NCBI RefSeq assembly: GCF_020616555.1
Contig: NZ_CP085173.1
Span: forward strand, 6,588,001-6,652,000
DNA: 64,000 nt
Direction of reading: 5' to 3'
Source of the DNA: Streptomyces longhuiensis
GTDB lineage: Bacteria > Actinomycetota > Actinomycetes > Streptomycetales > Streptomycetaceae
In this document: piece after piece, positions 17,312 to 25,909 of the stretch
How the letters are laid out: each line of letters starts with the position of its first letter
Position numbering within the stretch: position 1 is the first letter of the stretch
Position numbers and translations under genes: made by a program
The notes under the pieces: generated by a model
Told to the model about the DNA's origin: nothing
What the model saw: the letters and a program-made list of their open reading frames with translations, nothing else
The model's database searches: none

Positions 17312-17509
17312 ATGAAGACTGTGAAGTCCACGATGTTCCGCAACATCGCCAACCCCCGGCGTACGACGCTGATGCACCTCAAGGACGCCGACGAGCTGCA
17401 GACGGCACCGGAGCTCCCGGAGTACTCCGTCGAGCTCCCCGCGCAGACCGCAAACCCGCGCCGCGCCATCCTGATGGAAGCCCCGGAGCAGACGCCCGTC
17501 GCCTCCTGA
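17312..17509 (+). CDS. small protein with duplicated NPRR-x2-LM motif, unknown function
   Basis: A 65-residue protein that I do not recognise. The motif ANPRRTTLMHL occurs near residues 13-23 and again as ANPRRAILMEA near residues 47-57, the repeats about 34 residues apart. Between them lies an acidic, Pro-rich segment (DELQTAPELPEYSVELP). There is no Cys, membrane segment or signal peptide. Coding signs: GC-rich third positions and no overlapping gene. ATG 17312 has only weak ribosome-binding support; an in-frame ATG seven codons later (MFRNIANP) is possible. It lies divergent from cvnA1 and 91 bp before the FAH-gltX genes. A modified-peptide precursor or a small adaptor are speculative ideas only. 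Confidence 0.6.
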   Translation: MKTVKSTMFRNIANPRRTTLMHLKDADELQTAPELPEYSVELPAQTANPRRAILMEAPEQTPVAS

Positions 17510-17600
17510 CGCGCGGCAAACCGCGAGGCCGGGTGCCCGAGCCGCGTTAGCCTGGGGCGTCAGATTCCAGCCAGCGGAAGTAGAGGGGCGCAAGGCACCC

Positions 17601-18389
17601 GTGCGCATCGCCAGATTCTCCATCGACGGCAATGTCGCCTTCGGCGCGGTCGAGGGCGACAGTCCCCCCGGAACGACCGATGGGCTTGTCCTCGACATCA
17701 TCAAGGGCATCCCGTTCGCGGACTTCGAACTCTCCGGCACGAAGGTCCCGCTGAGCAAGGTCAGGCTTCTGCCGCCGGTGCTCCCGAACAAGGTCGTCGC
17801 CTTCGGCCGCAACTACGCGGAACACGCGAAGGAACTGGGCAACGAGGTCCCGGACGTCCCCTTCGCGTTCTTCAAGCCGTCCACCTCGGTGATCGGCCCC
17901 GGCGACGAGATCGCCTACCCCTCCTTCTCGCAGGAACTGCACCACGAGGCCGAGCTCGCCGTGGTCATCGGCCGCATGTGCCGCGAGGTCCCGCGCGAGC
18001 GCGTCAAGGACGTCATCCTCGGCTACACCTGCGCGAACGACGTCACCGCGCGTGACGTCCAGAAGCGCGAGAAGCAGTGGGCCAGGGCCAAGGGCTTCGA
18101 CACCTCCTGCCCGCTCGGCCCCTGGGTGGAGACGGACCTCGACCCCAGCGACCTGACGATCCAGTGCACGGTCAACGGACAGCAGCGCCAGCTCGGCCGC
18201 ACGTCCCAGATGATCCACTCGATCGAGGACCTGATCGTCAACATCTCCGAGGCCATGACGCTGCTCCCCGGCGACGTGATCCTCACGGGCACCCCGGAAG
18301 GGGTCGGCCCGCTCAACGTCGGCGACGAGGTCGCCGTCACCATCGAAGGCATCGGCACTCTCACCAACAAGGTGATCAAGCGTGGCTAA
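17601..18389 (+). CDS. fumarylacetoacetate hydrolase family protein
   Basis: A 262-residue FAH-family enzyme. Members are divalent-metal C-C bond hydrolases or decarboxylases acting on 2-oxo acids in aromatic catabolism, or oxaloacetate decarboxylases. The metal-binding Glu pair is Glu116-x-Glu118 in [12 protein letters not shown], with the downstream ANDVTARD loop and the closing GTPEGVGPL strand turn typical of the fold. GTG 17601 follows AAGG. Its last 8 bp overlap the gltX start, so the two genes are translationally coupled. The actual substrate is unknown. Confidence 0.88.
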   Translation: MRIARFSIDGNVAFGAVEGDSPPGTTDGLVLDIIKGIPFADFELSGTKVPLSKVRLLPPVLPNKVVAFGRNYAEHAKELGNEVPDVPFAFFKPSTSVIGPGDEIAYPSFSQELHHEAELAVVIGRMCREVPRERVKDVILGYTCANDVTARDVQKREKQWARAKGFDTSCPLGPWVETDLDPSDLTIQCTVNGQQRQLGRTSQMIHSIEDLIVNISEAMTLLPGDVILTGTPEGVGPLNVGDEVAVTIEGIGTLTNKVIKRG

Positions 18390-19857
18390 CGCGAACGTCC
18401 GCGTACGTTTCTGTCCGTCCCCGACCGGCAACCCCCATGTGGGCCTGGTCCGCACGGCGCTGTTCAACTGGGCCTACGCCCGGCACAACCAGGGCACCCT
18501 GGTCTTCCGTATCGAGGACACCGACGCGGCCCGCGACTCCGAGGAGTCGTACGAGCAGCTCCTCGACTCGATGCGCTGGCTCGGCTTCGACTGGGACGAG
18601 GGCCCCGAGATCGGCGGCCCCCACGCGCCGTACCGCCAGTCGCAGCGCATGGACATCTACAAGGACGTGGCCGAGAAGCTCCTCGCCGCCGGCCACGCCT
18701 ACCGCTGCTACTGCTCCACCGAGGAGCTCGACGCCCGCCGCGACGCCGCCCGCGCCGCCGGCAAGCCCTCCGGTTACGACGGCCACTGCCGCGACCTGGG
18801 CGCCGAGCAGATCGCCGCGTACGAGGCCGAGGGCCGGCAGCCCATCGTCCGTTTCCGCATGCCCGACGAGGCGATCACCTTCGAGGACCTGGTCCGCGGC
18901 GAGATCACCTACCAGCCGGAGAACGTCCCGGACTTCGGCATCGTCCGCGCGAACGGCGCCCCGCTGTACACGCTGGTCAACCCGGTCGACGACGCCCTGA
19001 TGGAGATCACCCACGTCCTGCGCGGCGAGGACCTGCTCTCCTCCACGCCCCGCCAGATCGCCCTCTACAAGGCGCTCACCGAGCTCGGTATCGCGAAGCT
19101 CACGCCCGCCTTCGGTCACCTGCCGTACGTCATGGGCGAGGGCAACAAGAAGCTCTCGAAGCGTGACCCGCAGGCGTCGCTCAACCTCTACCGCGAGCGC
19201 GGCTTCCTGCCCGAGGGCCTGCTCAACTACCTGTCCCTGCTCGGCTGGTCCTTCTCGGCCGACCAGGACGTCTTCTCCATCGAGGACATGGTCGCGAAGT
19301 TCGACCTCGCGGACGTCAACTCGAACCCGGCGCGCTTCGACCTGAAGAAGGCCGAGTCGATCAACGGCGACCACATCCGCATGCTGGACGTGAAGGCGTT
19401 CGCGGCGGCCTGCGAGCCTTGGCTGCGGGCCCCGTTCGCCAACTGGGCGCCCGAGGACTTCGACCAGGCGGCCTGGGAGGCCATCGCCCCCCACGCGCAG
19501 ACCCGCGTGACGGTCCTGTCCGACATCACGGCCAACGTCGACTTCCTGTTCCTCAAGGAGCCGGTGGAGGACGAGGCGTCCTGGACCAAGGCCATGAAGG
19601 GCGACCCGGTCGGCCTCCTGACCGCGGCCCGCGCGAAGCTCGAGGCCGCCGACTGGGCGTCGGCCGACTCCCTCAAGGAGGCCGTCCTGGCCGCCGGCGA
19701 GGAGCACGGCCTCAAGCTCGGCAAGGCGCAGGCCCCGGTCCGCGTCGCCGTCACCGGCCGCACGGTCGGCCTGCCCCTCTTCGAGTCCCTGGAGATCCTG
19801 GGCAAGGACAAGACCCTGACCCGCATCGACGCCGCCCTGGCCAAGCTCACGGCCTAA
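18382..19857 (+). CDS. gltX: glutamyl-tRNA synthetase
   Basis: A 491-residue class I synthetase charging tRNA-Glu. The HIGH-type motif is in [12 protein letters not shown] near the N-terminus and the KMSKS-type motif is KLSKR at 257-261. Actinobacteria lack GlnRS, so this enzyme is expected also to make Glu-tRNA-Gln for the GatCAB amidotransferase. GTG 18382 overlaps the upstream FAH gene by 8 bp. The HAD gene follows after 10 bp, and five tRNA genes for Gln and Glu lie 830-1350 bp downstream of its stop. Confidence 0.97.
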   Translation: MANANVRVRFCPSPTGNPHVGLVRTALFNWAYARHNQGTLVFRIEDTDAARDSEESYEQLLDSMRWLGFDWDEGPEIGGPHAPYRQSQRMDIYKDVAEKLLAAGHAYRCYCSTEELDARRDAARAAGKPSGYDGHCRDLGAEQIAAYEAEGRQPIVRFRMPDEAITFEDLVRGEITYQPENVPDFGIVRANGAPLYTLVNPVDDALMEITHVLRGEDLLSSTPRQIALYKALTELGIAKLTPAFGHLPYVMGEGNKKLSKRDPQASLNLYRERGFLPEGLLNYLSLLGWSFSADQDVFSIEDMVAKFDLADVNSNPARFDLKKAESINGDHIRMLDVKAFAAACEPWLRAPFANWAPEDFDQAAWEAIAPHAQTRVTVLSDITANVDFLFLKEPVEDEASWTKAMKGDPVGLLTAARAKLEAADWASADSLKEAVLAAGEEHGLKLGKAQAPVRVAVTGRTVGLPLFESLEILGKDKTLTRIDAALAKLTA

Positions 19858-19867
19858 GCTCGGGCAC

Positions 19868-20596
19868 ATGCCGATCCGCGCGGTCCTGTGGGACGTAGAC
19901 GACACGATCTTCGACTACGCGAACGCGGACCGCGCGGGAATGCGGGACCACCTACTGGCCGAGGGCCTGGCCGACGGATTCACCTCCGTCGGCCAGGCCC
20001 TCGCCCGTTGGCGCACCCTCACCCGGGAGCACTGGGCGCGTTTCGAGTCGGGCGAGACCGACTGGGAGGGCCAGCGCCGCGACCGCGTACGGGCCTTCGT
20101 GGGGCGCGGAGCCGACGACATGGACGACGCCGAGGCGGACGCCTGGTTCGGGCGCTACATCGTCCACTACGAGGCCGCCTGGGCGCTGTTCCCCGACACC
20201 GTCCCCGTGCTCGACCTGCTCGCTGAGCGCTACCGGCACGCGATCCTGTCCAACTCCTCGCTCCACAACCAGGACCGCAAGCTGCGTGTCCTCGGTGTCA
20301 GGGACCGCTTCGAGGCCGTCGTCTGCGCCGCCGAACTCGGCGTGGCCAAACCGCAGGCCGCCGCCTTCCACGCCGCCTGCGAGGCCCTGGAACTGCCCCC
20401 GCACGAGGTCGCGTACGTCGGCGACCAGCCCGACACCGACGCCCGCGGCGCCGAGGAGGCGGGGCTCACCGGCATCTGGCTGGACCGCGCGGGGACCGGT
20501 GGCCGCCCCGAACTCACGCGCATCACAGCGCTCGACCAGCTCCCCGCCCTGCTGGCCCCGGATACCCGTTTTGGAGCGCCGTCCACCTTCGGGTAA
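19868..20596 (+). CDS. HAD-superfamily phosphatase
   Basis: A 242-residue HAD hydrolase. Motif I is WDVDDTIFDY at residues 8-17 (nucleophile Asp, then general acid Asp), motif II LSNSS, motif III Lys in GVAKPQ, and motif IV GDQPDTDARGA. It has a C1-type helical cap between motifs I and II. It resembles YjjG/PynA-like or phosphoglycolate-type phosphatases; the substrate is not predictable. It starts 10 bp after gltX and is probably cotranscribed. Confidence 0.88.
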   Translation: MPIRAVLWDVDDTIFDYANADRAGMRDHLLAEGLADGFTSVGQALARWRTLTREHWARFESGETDWEGQRRDRVRAFVGRGADDMDDAEADAWFGRYIVHYEAAWALFPDTVPVLDLLAERYRHAILSNSSLHNQDRKLRVLGVRDRFEAVVCAAELGVAKPQAAAFHAACEALELPPHEVAYVGDQPDTDARGAEEAGLTGIWLDRAGTGGRPELTRITALDQLPALLAPDTRFGAPSTFG

Positions 20597-20658
20597 TGTT
20601 CTTCCTGCGCCAAGGGAAACGGGCCGACAGGCCGGACCCGGAAGCGTAAATCAAACAG

Positions 20659-20680
20659 AACCCTCGCAAGGGGTTGCTTT
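20659..20680 (+). terminator. weak terminator between HAD gene and tRNA cluster
   Basis: A short hairpin (AACCCT at 20659-20664 with AGGGGTT at 20669-20675, one bulge) is followed by GCTTTTT. It would separate the mRNA from the tRNA transcript. Confidence 0.4.
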
Positions 20681-20684
20681 TTGA

Positions 20685-20756
20685 TGGCCTATGGTGTAAT
20701 TGGCAGCACGACGGTTTCTGGTTCCGTTAGTCTAGGTTCGAGTCCTGGTAGGCCAG
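20685..20756 (+). tRNA. tRNA-Gln (CTG)
   Basis: A 72-nt cloverleaf with acceptor TGGCCTA paired with TAGGCCA plus discriminator G. The anticodon CTG lies in TTTCTGGTT and the T-loop is TTCGAGT. No CCA is encoded. Confidence 0.95.
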
Positions 20757-20797
20757 CTCGCAGAGCTTATCTGCATCGCGGATTCCAGATCCGCAAA

Positions 20798-20870
20798 GCC
20801 CCCGTTGTGTAGCGGCCTAGCACGCTGCCCTCTCAAGGCAGTAGCGCCGGTTCGAATCCGGTCGGGGGTA
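20798..20870 (+). tRNA. tRNA-Glu (CTC)
   Basis: A 73-nt cloverleaf with acceptor GCCCCCG/CGGGGGT, discriminator A, anticodon stem CTGCC/GGCAG and anticodon CTC. It differs from the two later Glu copies by a compensatory pair in the anticodon stem. Confidence 0.95.
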
Positions 20871-20932
20871 CAGATCCTTCCCAGGGGGACAGTCCGGGTC
20901 GCACCCGCTGTTTTTCATGCAGGATCGCTAGG

Positions 20933-21005
20933 GCCCCCGTTGTGTAGCGGCCTAGCACGCCGCCCTCTCAAGGCGGTAGCGCCGGTTCGAATCCGGTCGG
21001 GGGTA
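20933..21005 (+). tRNA. tRNA-Glu (CTC)
   Basis: A 73-nt cloverleaf with acceptor GCCCCCG/CGGGGGT, anticodon stem CCGCC/GGCGG and anticodon CTC. Identical to the copy at 21136. Confidence 0.95.
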
Positions 21006-21035
21006 CTGATCGGGCCATCCAGGCCTGGATCGCAT

Positions 21036-21107
21036 TGGGCTATGGTGTAATTGGCAACACGACGGTTTCTGGTTCCGTTGTTCTAGGTTCGAGTCCTGGT
21101 AGCCCAG
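21036..21107 (+). tRNA. tRNA-Gln (CTG)
   Basis: A 72-nt cloverleaf with acceptor TGGGCTA/TAGCCCA plus G and anticodon CTG. It differs from the first Gln copy in the acceptor stem (a compensated pair), D-loop and variable region. Confidence 0.95.
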
Positions 21108-21135
21108 CTGGATAGTGTGGCAACACAAGATCCTT

Positions 21136-21208
21136 GCCCCCGTTGTGTAGCGGCCTAGCACGCCGCCCTCTCAAGGCGGTAGCGCCGGTTCGAATCCGGT
21201 CGGGGGTA
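21136..21208 (+). tRNA. tRNA-Glu (CTC)
   Basis: A 73-nt cloverleaf, the third tRNA-Glu gene, identical to the 20933 copy. Followed 12 bp later by a strong terminator. Confidence 0.95.
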
Positions 21209-21219
21209 CAAGACAGCAA

Positions 21220-21247
21220 GAGGCCCTCCCCTACAGGGGAGGGCCTC
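21220..21247 (+). terminator. terminator of the Gln/Glu tRNA cluster
   Basis: A perfect 12-bp stem (GAGGCCCTCCCC, 21220-21231, with 21236-21247) has a TACA loop and is followed by TTCGCGTTG. Confidence 0.88.
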
Positions 21248-21359
21248 TTCGCGTTGCCCGGAGCGCGTGAGCGCGAAGGTCTCACCAAGTCTCAACTCGG
21301 GCCGGTCGCTGCGGCGTTGAAGCGGCCGGCCCGAGGGGGAGCGGTGGAGTGGGGGAAGG

Positions 21360-22076
21360 TCAGCCGGTGCGGCGAAGGGCCTCGGAGAGACGGCCCGCCG
21401 CGTCGATGACGGCCTGCGCGTGCATGCGGCCCGGGTGGCGCGTCAGGCGCTCGATCGGTCCGGAGACCGAGACCGCCGCGACGACGCGGTTCGAGGGGCC
21501 GCGCACCGGCGCGGAGACGGACGCGACGCCCGGCTCCCGCTCGCCGATCGACTGGGCCCAGCCGCGGCGCCGTACGCCCGACAGGGCCGTCGCCGTGAAG
21601 CGGGCGCCCTGGAGGCCGCGGTGGAGGCGCTCGGGCTCCTCCCAGGCCATCAGGATCTGCGCCGACGAGCCCGCCTTCATCGTGAGCGTGGAGCCCACGG
21701 GGACGGTGTCCCTGAGGCCCGACAGGCGCTCGGCGGCCGCGACACAGATGCGCATGTCGCCCTGCCGGCGATAGAGCTGCGCGCTCTCGCCCGTCACGTC
21801 ACGGAGGTGGGTGAGTACCGGGCCCGCCGTCGCGAGCAGGCGGTCCTCGCCCGCCGCCGCGGCCAGCTCGGCCATGCGCGGGCCGAGGATGAATCGGCCC
21901 TGCATGTCACGCGCCACCATGCGGTGGTGTTCCAGTGCCACGGCGAGACGGTGTGCCGTGGGTCTTGCCAGTCCGGTCGCCGCGACCAGCCCCGCGAGGG
22001 TGGCCGGACCGGACTCCAGGGCGCTGAGAACAAGGGCCGCCTTGTCCAGAACGCCGACGCCGCTAGAGTTGTCCAT
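21360..22076 (-). CDS. ndgR: IclR-family regulator NdgR
   Basis: A 238-residue IclR-type regulator. It has an N-terminal winged helix (about residues 5-60, with ATLAGLVAATGLARPTAHRLA as the helix-turn-helix) and a C-terminal effector domain containing SVSAPVRGPSNRVVAAVSVSGP. NdgR is the Streptomyces regulator of leucine and other amino-acid genes that also affects antibiotic formation and binds upstream of leuC. The position divergent from leuCD matches this. I start at ATG 22076 (MDNSSGVGVLDKAALVL), the conserved N-terminus; seven more codons are open upstream. Confidence 0.93.
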   Translation of the reverse strand: MDNSSGVGVLDKAALVLSALESGPATLAGLVAATGLARPTAHRLAVALEHHRMVARDMQGRFILGPRMAELAAAAGEDRLLATAGPVLTHLRDVTGESAQLYRRQGDMRICVAAAERLSGLRDTVPVGSTLTMKAGSSAQILMAWEEPERLHRGLQGARFTATALSGVRRRGWAQSIGEREPGVASVSAPVRGPSNRVVAAVSVSGPIERLTRHPGRMHAQAVIDAAGRLSEALRRTG

Positions 22077-22100
22077 GCGTCGATACTCGCGTCTCACTCT

Positions 22101-22136
22101 GTGAAACGCAAGTTCAATTTCCCGTGAAACTTGACA
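22101..22136. promoter_or_regulatory. candidate NdgR operator and leuC promoter
   Basis: GTGAAAC is repeated at 22101-22107 and 22124-22130. An imperfect inverted repeat CAAGTTCA (22109-22116) / TGAAACTTG (22125-22133) spans the second copy. TTGACA at 22131-22136 is a consensus -35 toward leuC, though I see no good -10 at 17 bp. IclR regulators bind palindromes of this kind. Confidence 0.45.
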
Positions 22137-22228
22137 CCCTGTACTTACAGCGGCCCGCAGACCACCGGGCCGGGACGTTCACGTCCGGTACGAGGGGTAC
22201 GGACGTCGGCGACCACGATCTCTAGTTG

Positions 22229-22255
22229 GGTCGGCGCACAATGCCGACCGGAGGG
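22229..22255 (+). promoter_or_regulatory. leader hairpin adjoining the leuC ribosome-binding site
   Basis: GGTCGGC (22229-22235) pairs with GCCGACC (22243-22249) over a 7-nt loop, directly before the Shine-Dalgarno GGAGGG (22250-22255). Two more small stems (CGGCCCG/CGGGCCG at 22151-22172 and GGACG/CGTCC at 22173-22186) lie in the same leader. No Leu-rich leader peptide is seen. Confidence 0.4.
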
Positions 22256-22261
22256 AAAGCG

Positions 22262-23692
22262 ATGGGTAGGACACTCGCGGAGAAGGTCTGGGACGACCAC
22301 GTCGTCCGGCGCGCCGAGGGCGAGCCCGACCTCCTCTTCATCGATCTGCACCTGCTGCACGAGGTGACCAGCCCGCAGGCCTTCGACGGCCTGCGTCAGA
22401 CCGGTCGCCAGGTGCGGCGCCTCGACCTCACCATCGCGACCGAGGATCACAACACCCCGACCCTCGACATCGACAAGCCGATCGCGGACCCGGTCTCGCG
22501 CGCCCAGCTGGAGACGCTGCGCAAGAACTGCGCCGACTTCGGTGTGCGTCTGCACTCGCTGGGTGACGTCGAGCAGGGCGTCGTGCACGTCGTCGGCCCG
22601 CAGCTGGGCCTGACCCAGCCGGGCACCACGGTCGTCTGCGGCGACTCCCACACCTCCACGCACGGCGCCTTCGGCGCGCTGGCCTTCGGCATCGGCACCT
22701 CCCAGGTCGAGCACGTCCTGGCGACCCAGACGCTGCCGCTGGCCCGTCCCCGCACGATGGCCATCACCGTCGACGGTGATCTGCCCGAGGGCGTCACCGC
22801 CAAGGACCTGATCCTCGCCATCATCGCGAAGATCGGTACGGGCGGCGGCCAGGGCTACATCCTGGAGTACCGCGGCTCCGCCATCGAGAAGCTCTCGATG
22901 GAAGCCCGCATGACCATCTGCAACATGTCGATCGAGGCCGGTGCCCGCGCGGGCATGATCGCCCCCGACGAGACCACCTTCGCCTACCTCGAGGGCCGCG
23001 CGCACGCCCCCAAGGGCGAGGACTGGGACGCCGCGGTGGCGTACTGGAAGACGCTGAAGTCGGACGACGACGCGGTGTTCGACGCCGAGGTCGTCATCGA
23101 CGCCGCCGCGCTGTCGCCGTTCGTCACCTGGGGCACCAACCCCGGCCAGGGCTCGCCCCTGTCGGCGCAGGTCCCCGACCCTGCTTCGTACGAGGACGCT
23201 TCGGAGCGCCTCGCCGCCGAAAAGGCCCTGGAATACATGGGGTTGACCGCCGGGCAGCCGCTGCGCGACATCAAGGTCGACACCGTCTTCGTAGGTTCGT
23301 GCACCAACGGCCGCATCGAGGACCTGCGCGCCGCCGCCGAGATCGTCGGGGGCCGCAAAGTCGCCGACGGCGTACGGATGCTGATCGTTCCCGGCTCCGC
23401 CCGGGTGGGTCTGCAGGCCGTCTCCGAGGGCCTGGACAAGGTCTTCAAGGAGGCCGGCGCCGAATGGCGGCACGCGGGCTGCTCGATGTGTCTGGGCATG
23501 AACCCCGACCAACTCGCCCCCGGCGAGCGCTCCGCGTCCACCTCGAACCGCAACTTCGAGGGACGGCAGGGCAAGGGCGGCCGTACGCACCTGGTCTCGC
23601 CCCAGGTCGCCGCCGCCACCGCCGTGCTGGGCCACCTGGCCTCGCCGGCCGACCTGTCCGACACTGACGCCCGTACGCCCGCTGGAGTCTGA
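22262..23692 (+). CDS. leuC: 3-isopropylmalate dehydratase large subunit
   Basis: A 476-residue aconitase-family subunit that isomerises 2- to 3-isopropylmalate in leucine synthesis with LeuD. The [4Fe-4S] ligands are Cys347 (SCTNGR), Cys407 and Cys410 (CSMC). The active-site words [12 protein letters not shown] and [12 protein letters not shown](A)GA are present. ATG 22262 has GGAGGG upstream; the 12-codon extension upstream overlaps the leader hairpin and is not conserved. leuD starts 6 bp after its stop. Confidence 0.97.
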   Translation: MGRTLAEKVWDDHVVRRAEGEPDLLFIDLHLLHEVTSPQAFDGLRQTGRQVRRLDLTIATEDHNTPTLDIDKPIADPVSRAQLETLRKNCADFGVRLHSLGDVEQGVVHVVGPQLGLTQPGTTVVCGDSHTSTHGAFGALAFGIGTSQVEHVLATQTLPLARPRTMAITVDGDLPEGVTAKDLILAIIAKIGTGGGQGYILEYRGSAIEKLSMEARMTICNMSIEAGARAGMIAPDETTFAYLEGRAHAPKGEDWDAAVAYWKTLKSDDDAVFDAEVVIDAAALSPFVTWGTNPGQGSPLSAQVPDPASYEDASERLAAEKALEYMGLTAGQPLRDIKVDTVFVGSCTNGRIEDLRAAAEIVGGRKVADGVRMLIVPGSARVGLQAVSEGLDKVFKEAGAEWRHAGCSMCLGMNPDQLAPGERSASTSNRNFEGRQGKGGRTHLVSPQVAAATAVLGHLASPADLSDTDARTPAGV

Positions 23693-23698
23693 TCAGCC

Positions 23699-24292
23699 AT
23701 GGAAGCATTCACCACGCACACCGGCCGGGCCGTCCCGCTGCGCCGCAGCAACGTCGACACCGACCAGATCATCCCCGCCCACTGGCTCAAGAAGGTCACC
23801 AGGGACGGTTTCGAGGACGGGCTCTTCGAGGCCTGGCGCAAGGACCCCGAGTTCGTGCTGAACAAGGCCGAACGCGAGGGCGCCACGGTCCTGGTGGCGG
23901 GTCCCGACTTCGGTACCGGTTCCTCCCGCGAGCACGCGGTGTGGGCGCTGCAGAACTACGGCTTCAAGGCCGTCGTCTCCTCGCGGTTCGCCGACATCTT
24001 CCGCGGCAACTCGCTCAAGAACGGCCTGCTCACGGTGGTGCTCGACCAGAAGGTCGTGGACGCGCTCCAGGACCTGGTGGAGAACGACCCCCAGGCCGAG
24101 ATCACGGTCGACCTGGAGGCGCGTGAAGTACGGGCCGAGGGCATCACCGCGGCCTTCGAACTCGACGAGAACGCGCGCTGGCGGCTGCTGAACGGCCTGG
24201 ACGACATCAGCATCACGCTCCAGAACGAGGCTGACATCGCGGAGTACGAGTCCAAGCGTCCCGCCTTCAAGCCGCAGACCGTGCAGATCTGA
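23699..24292 (+). CDS. leuD: 3-isopropylmalate dehydratase small subunit
   Basis: A 197-residue swivel-domain subunit of isopropylmalate isomerase. It shows [14 protein letters not shown] near the start and [14 protein letters not shown], the conserved substrate-binding loop. It is encoded 6 bp after leuC, so it forms an operon with it, and is ended by the stem-loop at 24330-24363. Confidence 0.97.
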   Translation: MEAFTTHTGRAVPLRRSNVDTDQIIPAHWLKKVTRDGFEDGLFEAWRKDPEFVLNKAEREGATVLVAGPDFGTGSSREHAVWALQNYGFKAVVSSRFADIFRGNSLKNGLLTVVLDQKVVDALQDLVENDPQAEITVDLEAREVRAEGITAAFELDENARWRLLNGLDDISITLQNEADIAEYESKRPAFKPQTVQI

Positions 24293-24329
24293 ACTCTGCA
24301 AGGCTGATTCCGGCCATCGCAACAAGCCT

Positions 24330-24363
24330 CTGTACCCCCAATCGTGGACGGTTGGGGGTACAG
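24330..24363 (+). terminator. terminator after leuCD
   Basis: A perfect 12-bp stem (CTGTACCCCCAA, 24330-24341, with 24352-24363) has a 10-nt loop. The remaining ~200 bp to the next gene show nothing I can name. Confidence 0.8.
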
Positions 24364-24561
24364 CTGTGTCCGGCCCCGGACCGCTCCCCAAGTCCCGTTC
24401 CGGCGCTCTCAACTCCCCGCGTTTTCAAGGGGGTTCGGGGGTTGCGCGCGTCTCGTGGCGCCCATGCGCGTACGCCCTTCGAAGGGGCCCAGGAGGCCCG
24501 CCAGGGACGGCAGTTACCCCCTGCGGAGGCGACAACTCGCCCCAGATGGCACAATCTGTGC

Positions 24562-24792
24562 ATGGAACACGACGGCCAACTCCAGCTCTATGCGGCGGTC
24601 GCGGACCAACTCAAGGAAGCGCACTCCAGGGTGCGCGCACTGCAAGTCCCGGAGGGCGTACGGATGGCGCTGACCCGGAAGCTGCTGGTCATTACGGCCG
24701 CGGCCAAGCACGATCTCGCCGATGCGGCAAGGCGACTGGACCGATTCATGGTGGACCTCGACGCGGGTCGATTCTCACAAGAGGACCACTGA
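24562..24792 (+). CDS. small conserved helical protein, unknown function
   Basis: A 76-residue protein predicted all-helical (QLQLYAAVADQLKEAHSRVR; KLLVITAAAKHDLADAARRL). It has no membrane segment or Cys. From memory an equivalent small gene lies at the same place before hupS in S. coelicolor. ATG 24562 is preceded by CACAAT (24550-24555), which at this distance would suit a -10 of a leaderless transcript; there is no Shine-Dalgarno. Function unknown. Confidence 0.75.
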   Translation: MEHDGQLQLYAAVADQLKEAHSRVRALQVPEGVRMALTRKLLVITAAAKHDLADAARRLDRFMVDLDAGRFSQEDH

Positions 24793-24850
24793 GGAACTTC
24801 GCGACAGCCCGAGTTCGTTGCGGCACAAGGGTGATTAGCCCGTTTCGTGT

Positions 24851-24868
24851 TTGATTTGCGGTATATAT
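24851..24868 (+). promoter_or_regulatory. AT-rich promoter region of hupS
   Basis: TTGATTTGCGG followed by TATATAT (24862-24868) is the most AT-rich element for kilobases, 62 bp before the hupS start. The spacing between the two boxes is too short for a classic pair, so the TATATAT may be the -10 with a weak upstream -35. Confidence 0.4.
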
Positions 24869-24930
24869 CTGCCTAACGTGCGAAAAAGCCGGACCGGATA
24901 CGTTCCGGCAATGTCTCCGAAGGGGAAGAC

Positions 24931-25596
24931 GTGAACAAGGCGCAGCTCGTAGAAGCGATTGCCGACAAGGTCGGCGGCCGTCAGCAGGCCGCGGACGCCG
25001 TCGACGCGGTCCTGGACGCCATCGTCCGTGCCGTCGTCAGCGGGGACCGGGTCTCGGTCACCGGCTTCGGCTCGTTCGAGAAGGTCGACCGCCCGGCCCG
25101 CTACGCCCGTAACCCGCAGACGGGTGAGCGCGTACGGGTCAAGAAGACCTCCGTTCCGCGTTTCCGTGCCGGTCAGGGCTTCAAGGACCTCGTCGCGGGC
25201 TCGAAGAAGCTCCCGAAGAACGACGTGGCCGTGAAGAAGGCGCCCAAGGGCAGCCTGACCGGCGGTGCTTCGGCGACCGTCAAGAAGGCCGCGGCCAAGA
25301 AGGCCACGACCGCCAAGAAGGCGACCGCGAAGAAGGTCACCGCCAAGAAGGTCACCGCCAAGAAGACGACGGCGAAGAAGACCACGGCGACGGCGAAGAA
25401 GGCCACCGCCAAGAAGACCACCGCCACGGCGAAGAAGGCCGCCGCCAAGAAGGCCGCCCCGGCGAAGACCGCCGCGAAGAAGGCCACGGCGAAGAAGACG
25501 GCGCCCGCCAAGAAGGCCACGGCCAAGAAGGCGCCCGCCAAGAAGTCCACTGCGCGCAAGACGACCGCCAAGAAGACCACCGCCCGCAAGAAGTAA
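24931..25596 (+). CDS. hupS: nucleoid-associated HU protein with histone H1-like tail
   Basis: A 221-residue HupS. Residues 1-~92 form the HU fold ([16 protein letters not shown], the DNA-binding arm [20 protein letters not shown], and [14 protein letters not shown]). Residues ~105-221 are a Lys/Ala-rich tail of [12 protein letters not shown] units, like eukaryotic H1. In Streptomyces HupS compacts spore chromosomes and aids stress tolerance. GTG 24931 has AAGGGGA upstream. The repetitive tail is coding and prone to length variation between strains. Confidence 0.96.
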   Translation: MNKAQLVEAIADKVGGRQQAADAVDAVLDAIVRAVVSGDRVSVTGFGSFEKVDRPARYARNPQTGERVRVKKTSVPRFRAGQGFKDLVAGSKKLPKNDVAVKKAPKGSLTGGASATVKKAAAKKATTAKKATAKKVTAKKVTAKKTTAKKTTATAKKATAKKTTATAKKAAAKKAAPAKTAAKKATAKKTAPAKKATAKKAPAKKSTARKTTAKKTTARKK

Positions 25597-25626
25597 GGGC
25601 GACGGCCTCAAGAGCCCCTCACGCGC

Positions 25627-25658
25627 CGGGCCGGGCTCCCCTCGGGGAGCCCGGCCCG
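25627..25658. terminator. bidirectional terminator after hupS
   Basis: A 14-15-bp perfect stem (CGGGCCGGGCTCCCC, 25627-25641, with 25644-25658) lies between hupS (+) and the convergent small gene at 25693. Confidence 0.9.
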
Positions 25659-25692
25659 CGGTGTGTTCGCGAAAGCCCGGTTCGGCGCAGGC

Positions 25693-25896
25693 TCAGAGCG
25701 TCTGCAGCGTCACCAGCGTGATGCGCAGCGCCTCGCCCTCACCCTCGACCTCGATACGGACCCGCTGCCCGGGGCGCAGCAGCCGAAGGCCGCCCGCGTC
25801 GAACGCCGGGCCGTCGAACGGCACGGGGGTGCCGTCGTCGAGCAGCACGCTGCCGGAGCGGGATTCGGAGTCGTATGTGTACGCGGTCGCCTGCAT
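25693..25896 (-). CDS. small cold-shock/OB-fold-like protein
   Basis: A 67-residue protein. The alternating strand pattern SGSVLLDDGTPVPFDGPAF and GQRVRIEVEGEGEAL resembles a small OB or cold-shock-like barrel, but the aromatic RNP motifs of CspA are absent. ATG 25896 is 13 bp after the cofC stop, so the two are one operon. Function unknown. Confidence 0.75.
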   Translation of the reverse strand: MQATAYTYDSESRSGSVLLDDGTPVPFDGPAFDAGGLRLLRPGQRVRIEVEGEGEALRITLVTLQTL

Positions 25897-25909
25897 GAAG
25901 GCAGCGTAC

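Noticed and set aside
20776..20793. Hairpin GCGGAT/ATCCGC between tRNA genes, looking like an anticodon arm
   Set aside because: No acceptor stem or T-arm; it is spacer, perhaps a processing signal.
25265..25590. Short regular repeats resembling a CRISPR or minisatellite array
   Set aside because: They are the AKK codon repeats of the HupS tail, in frame and without unique spacers.
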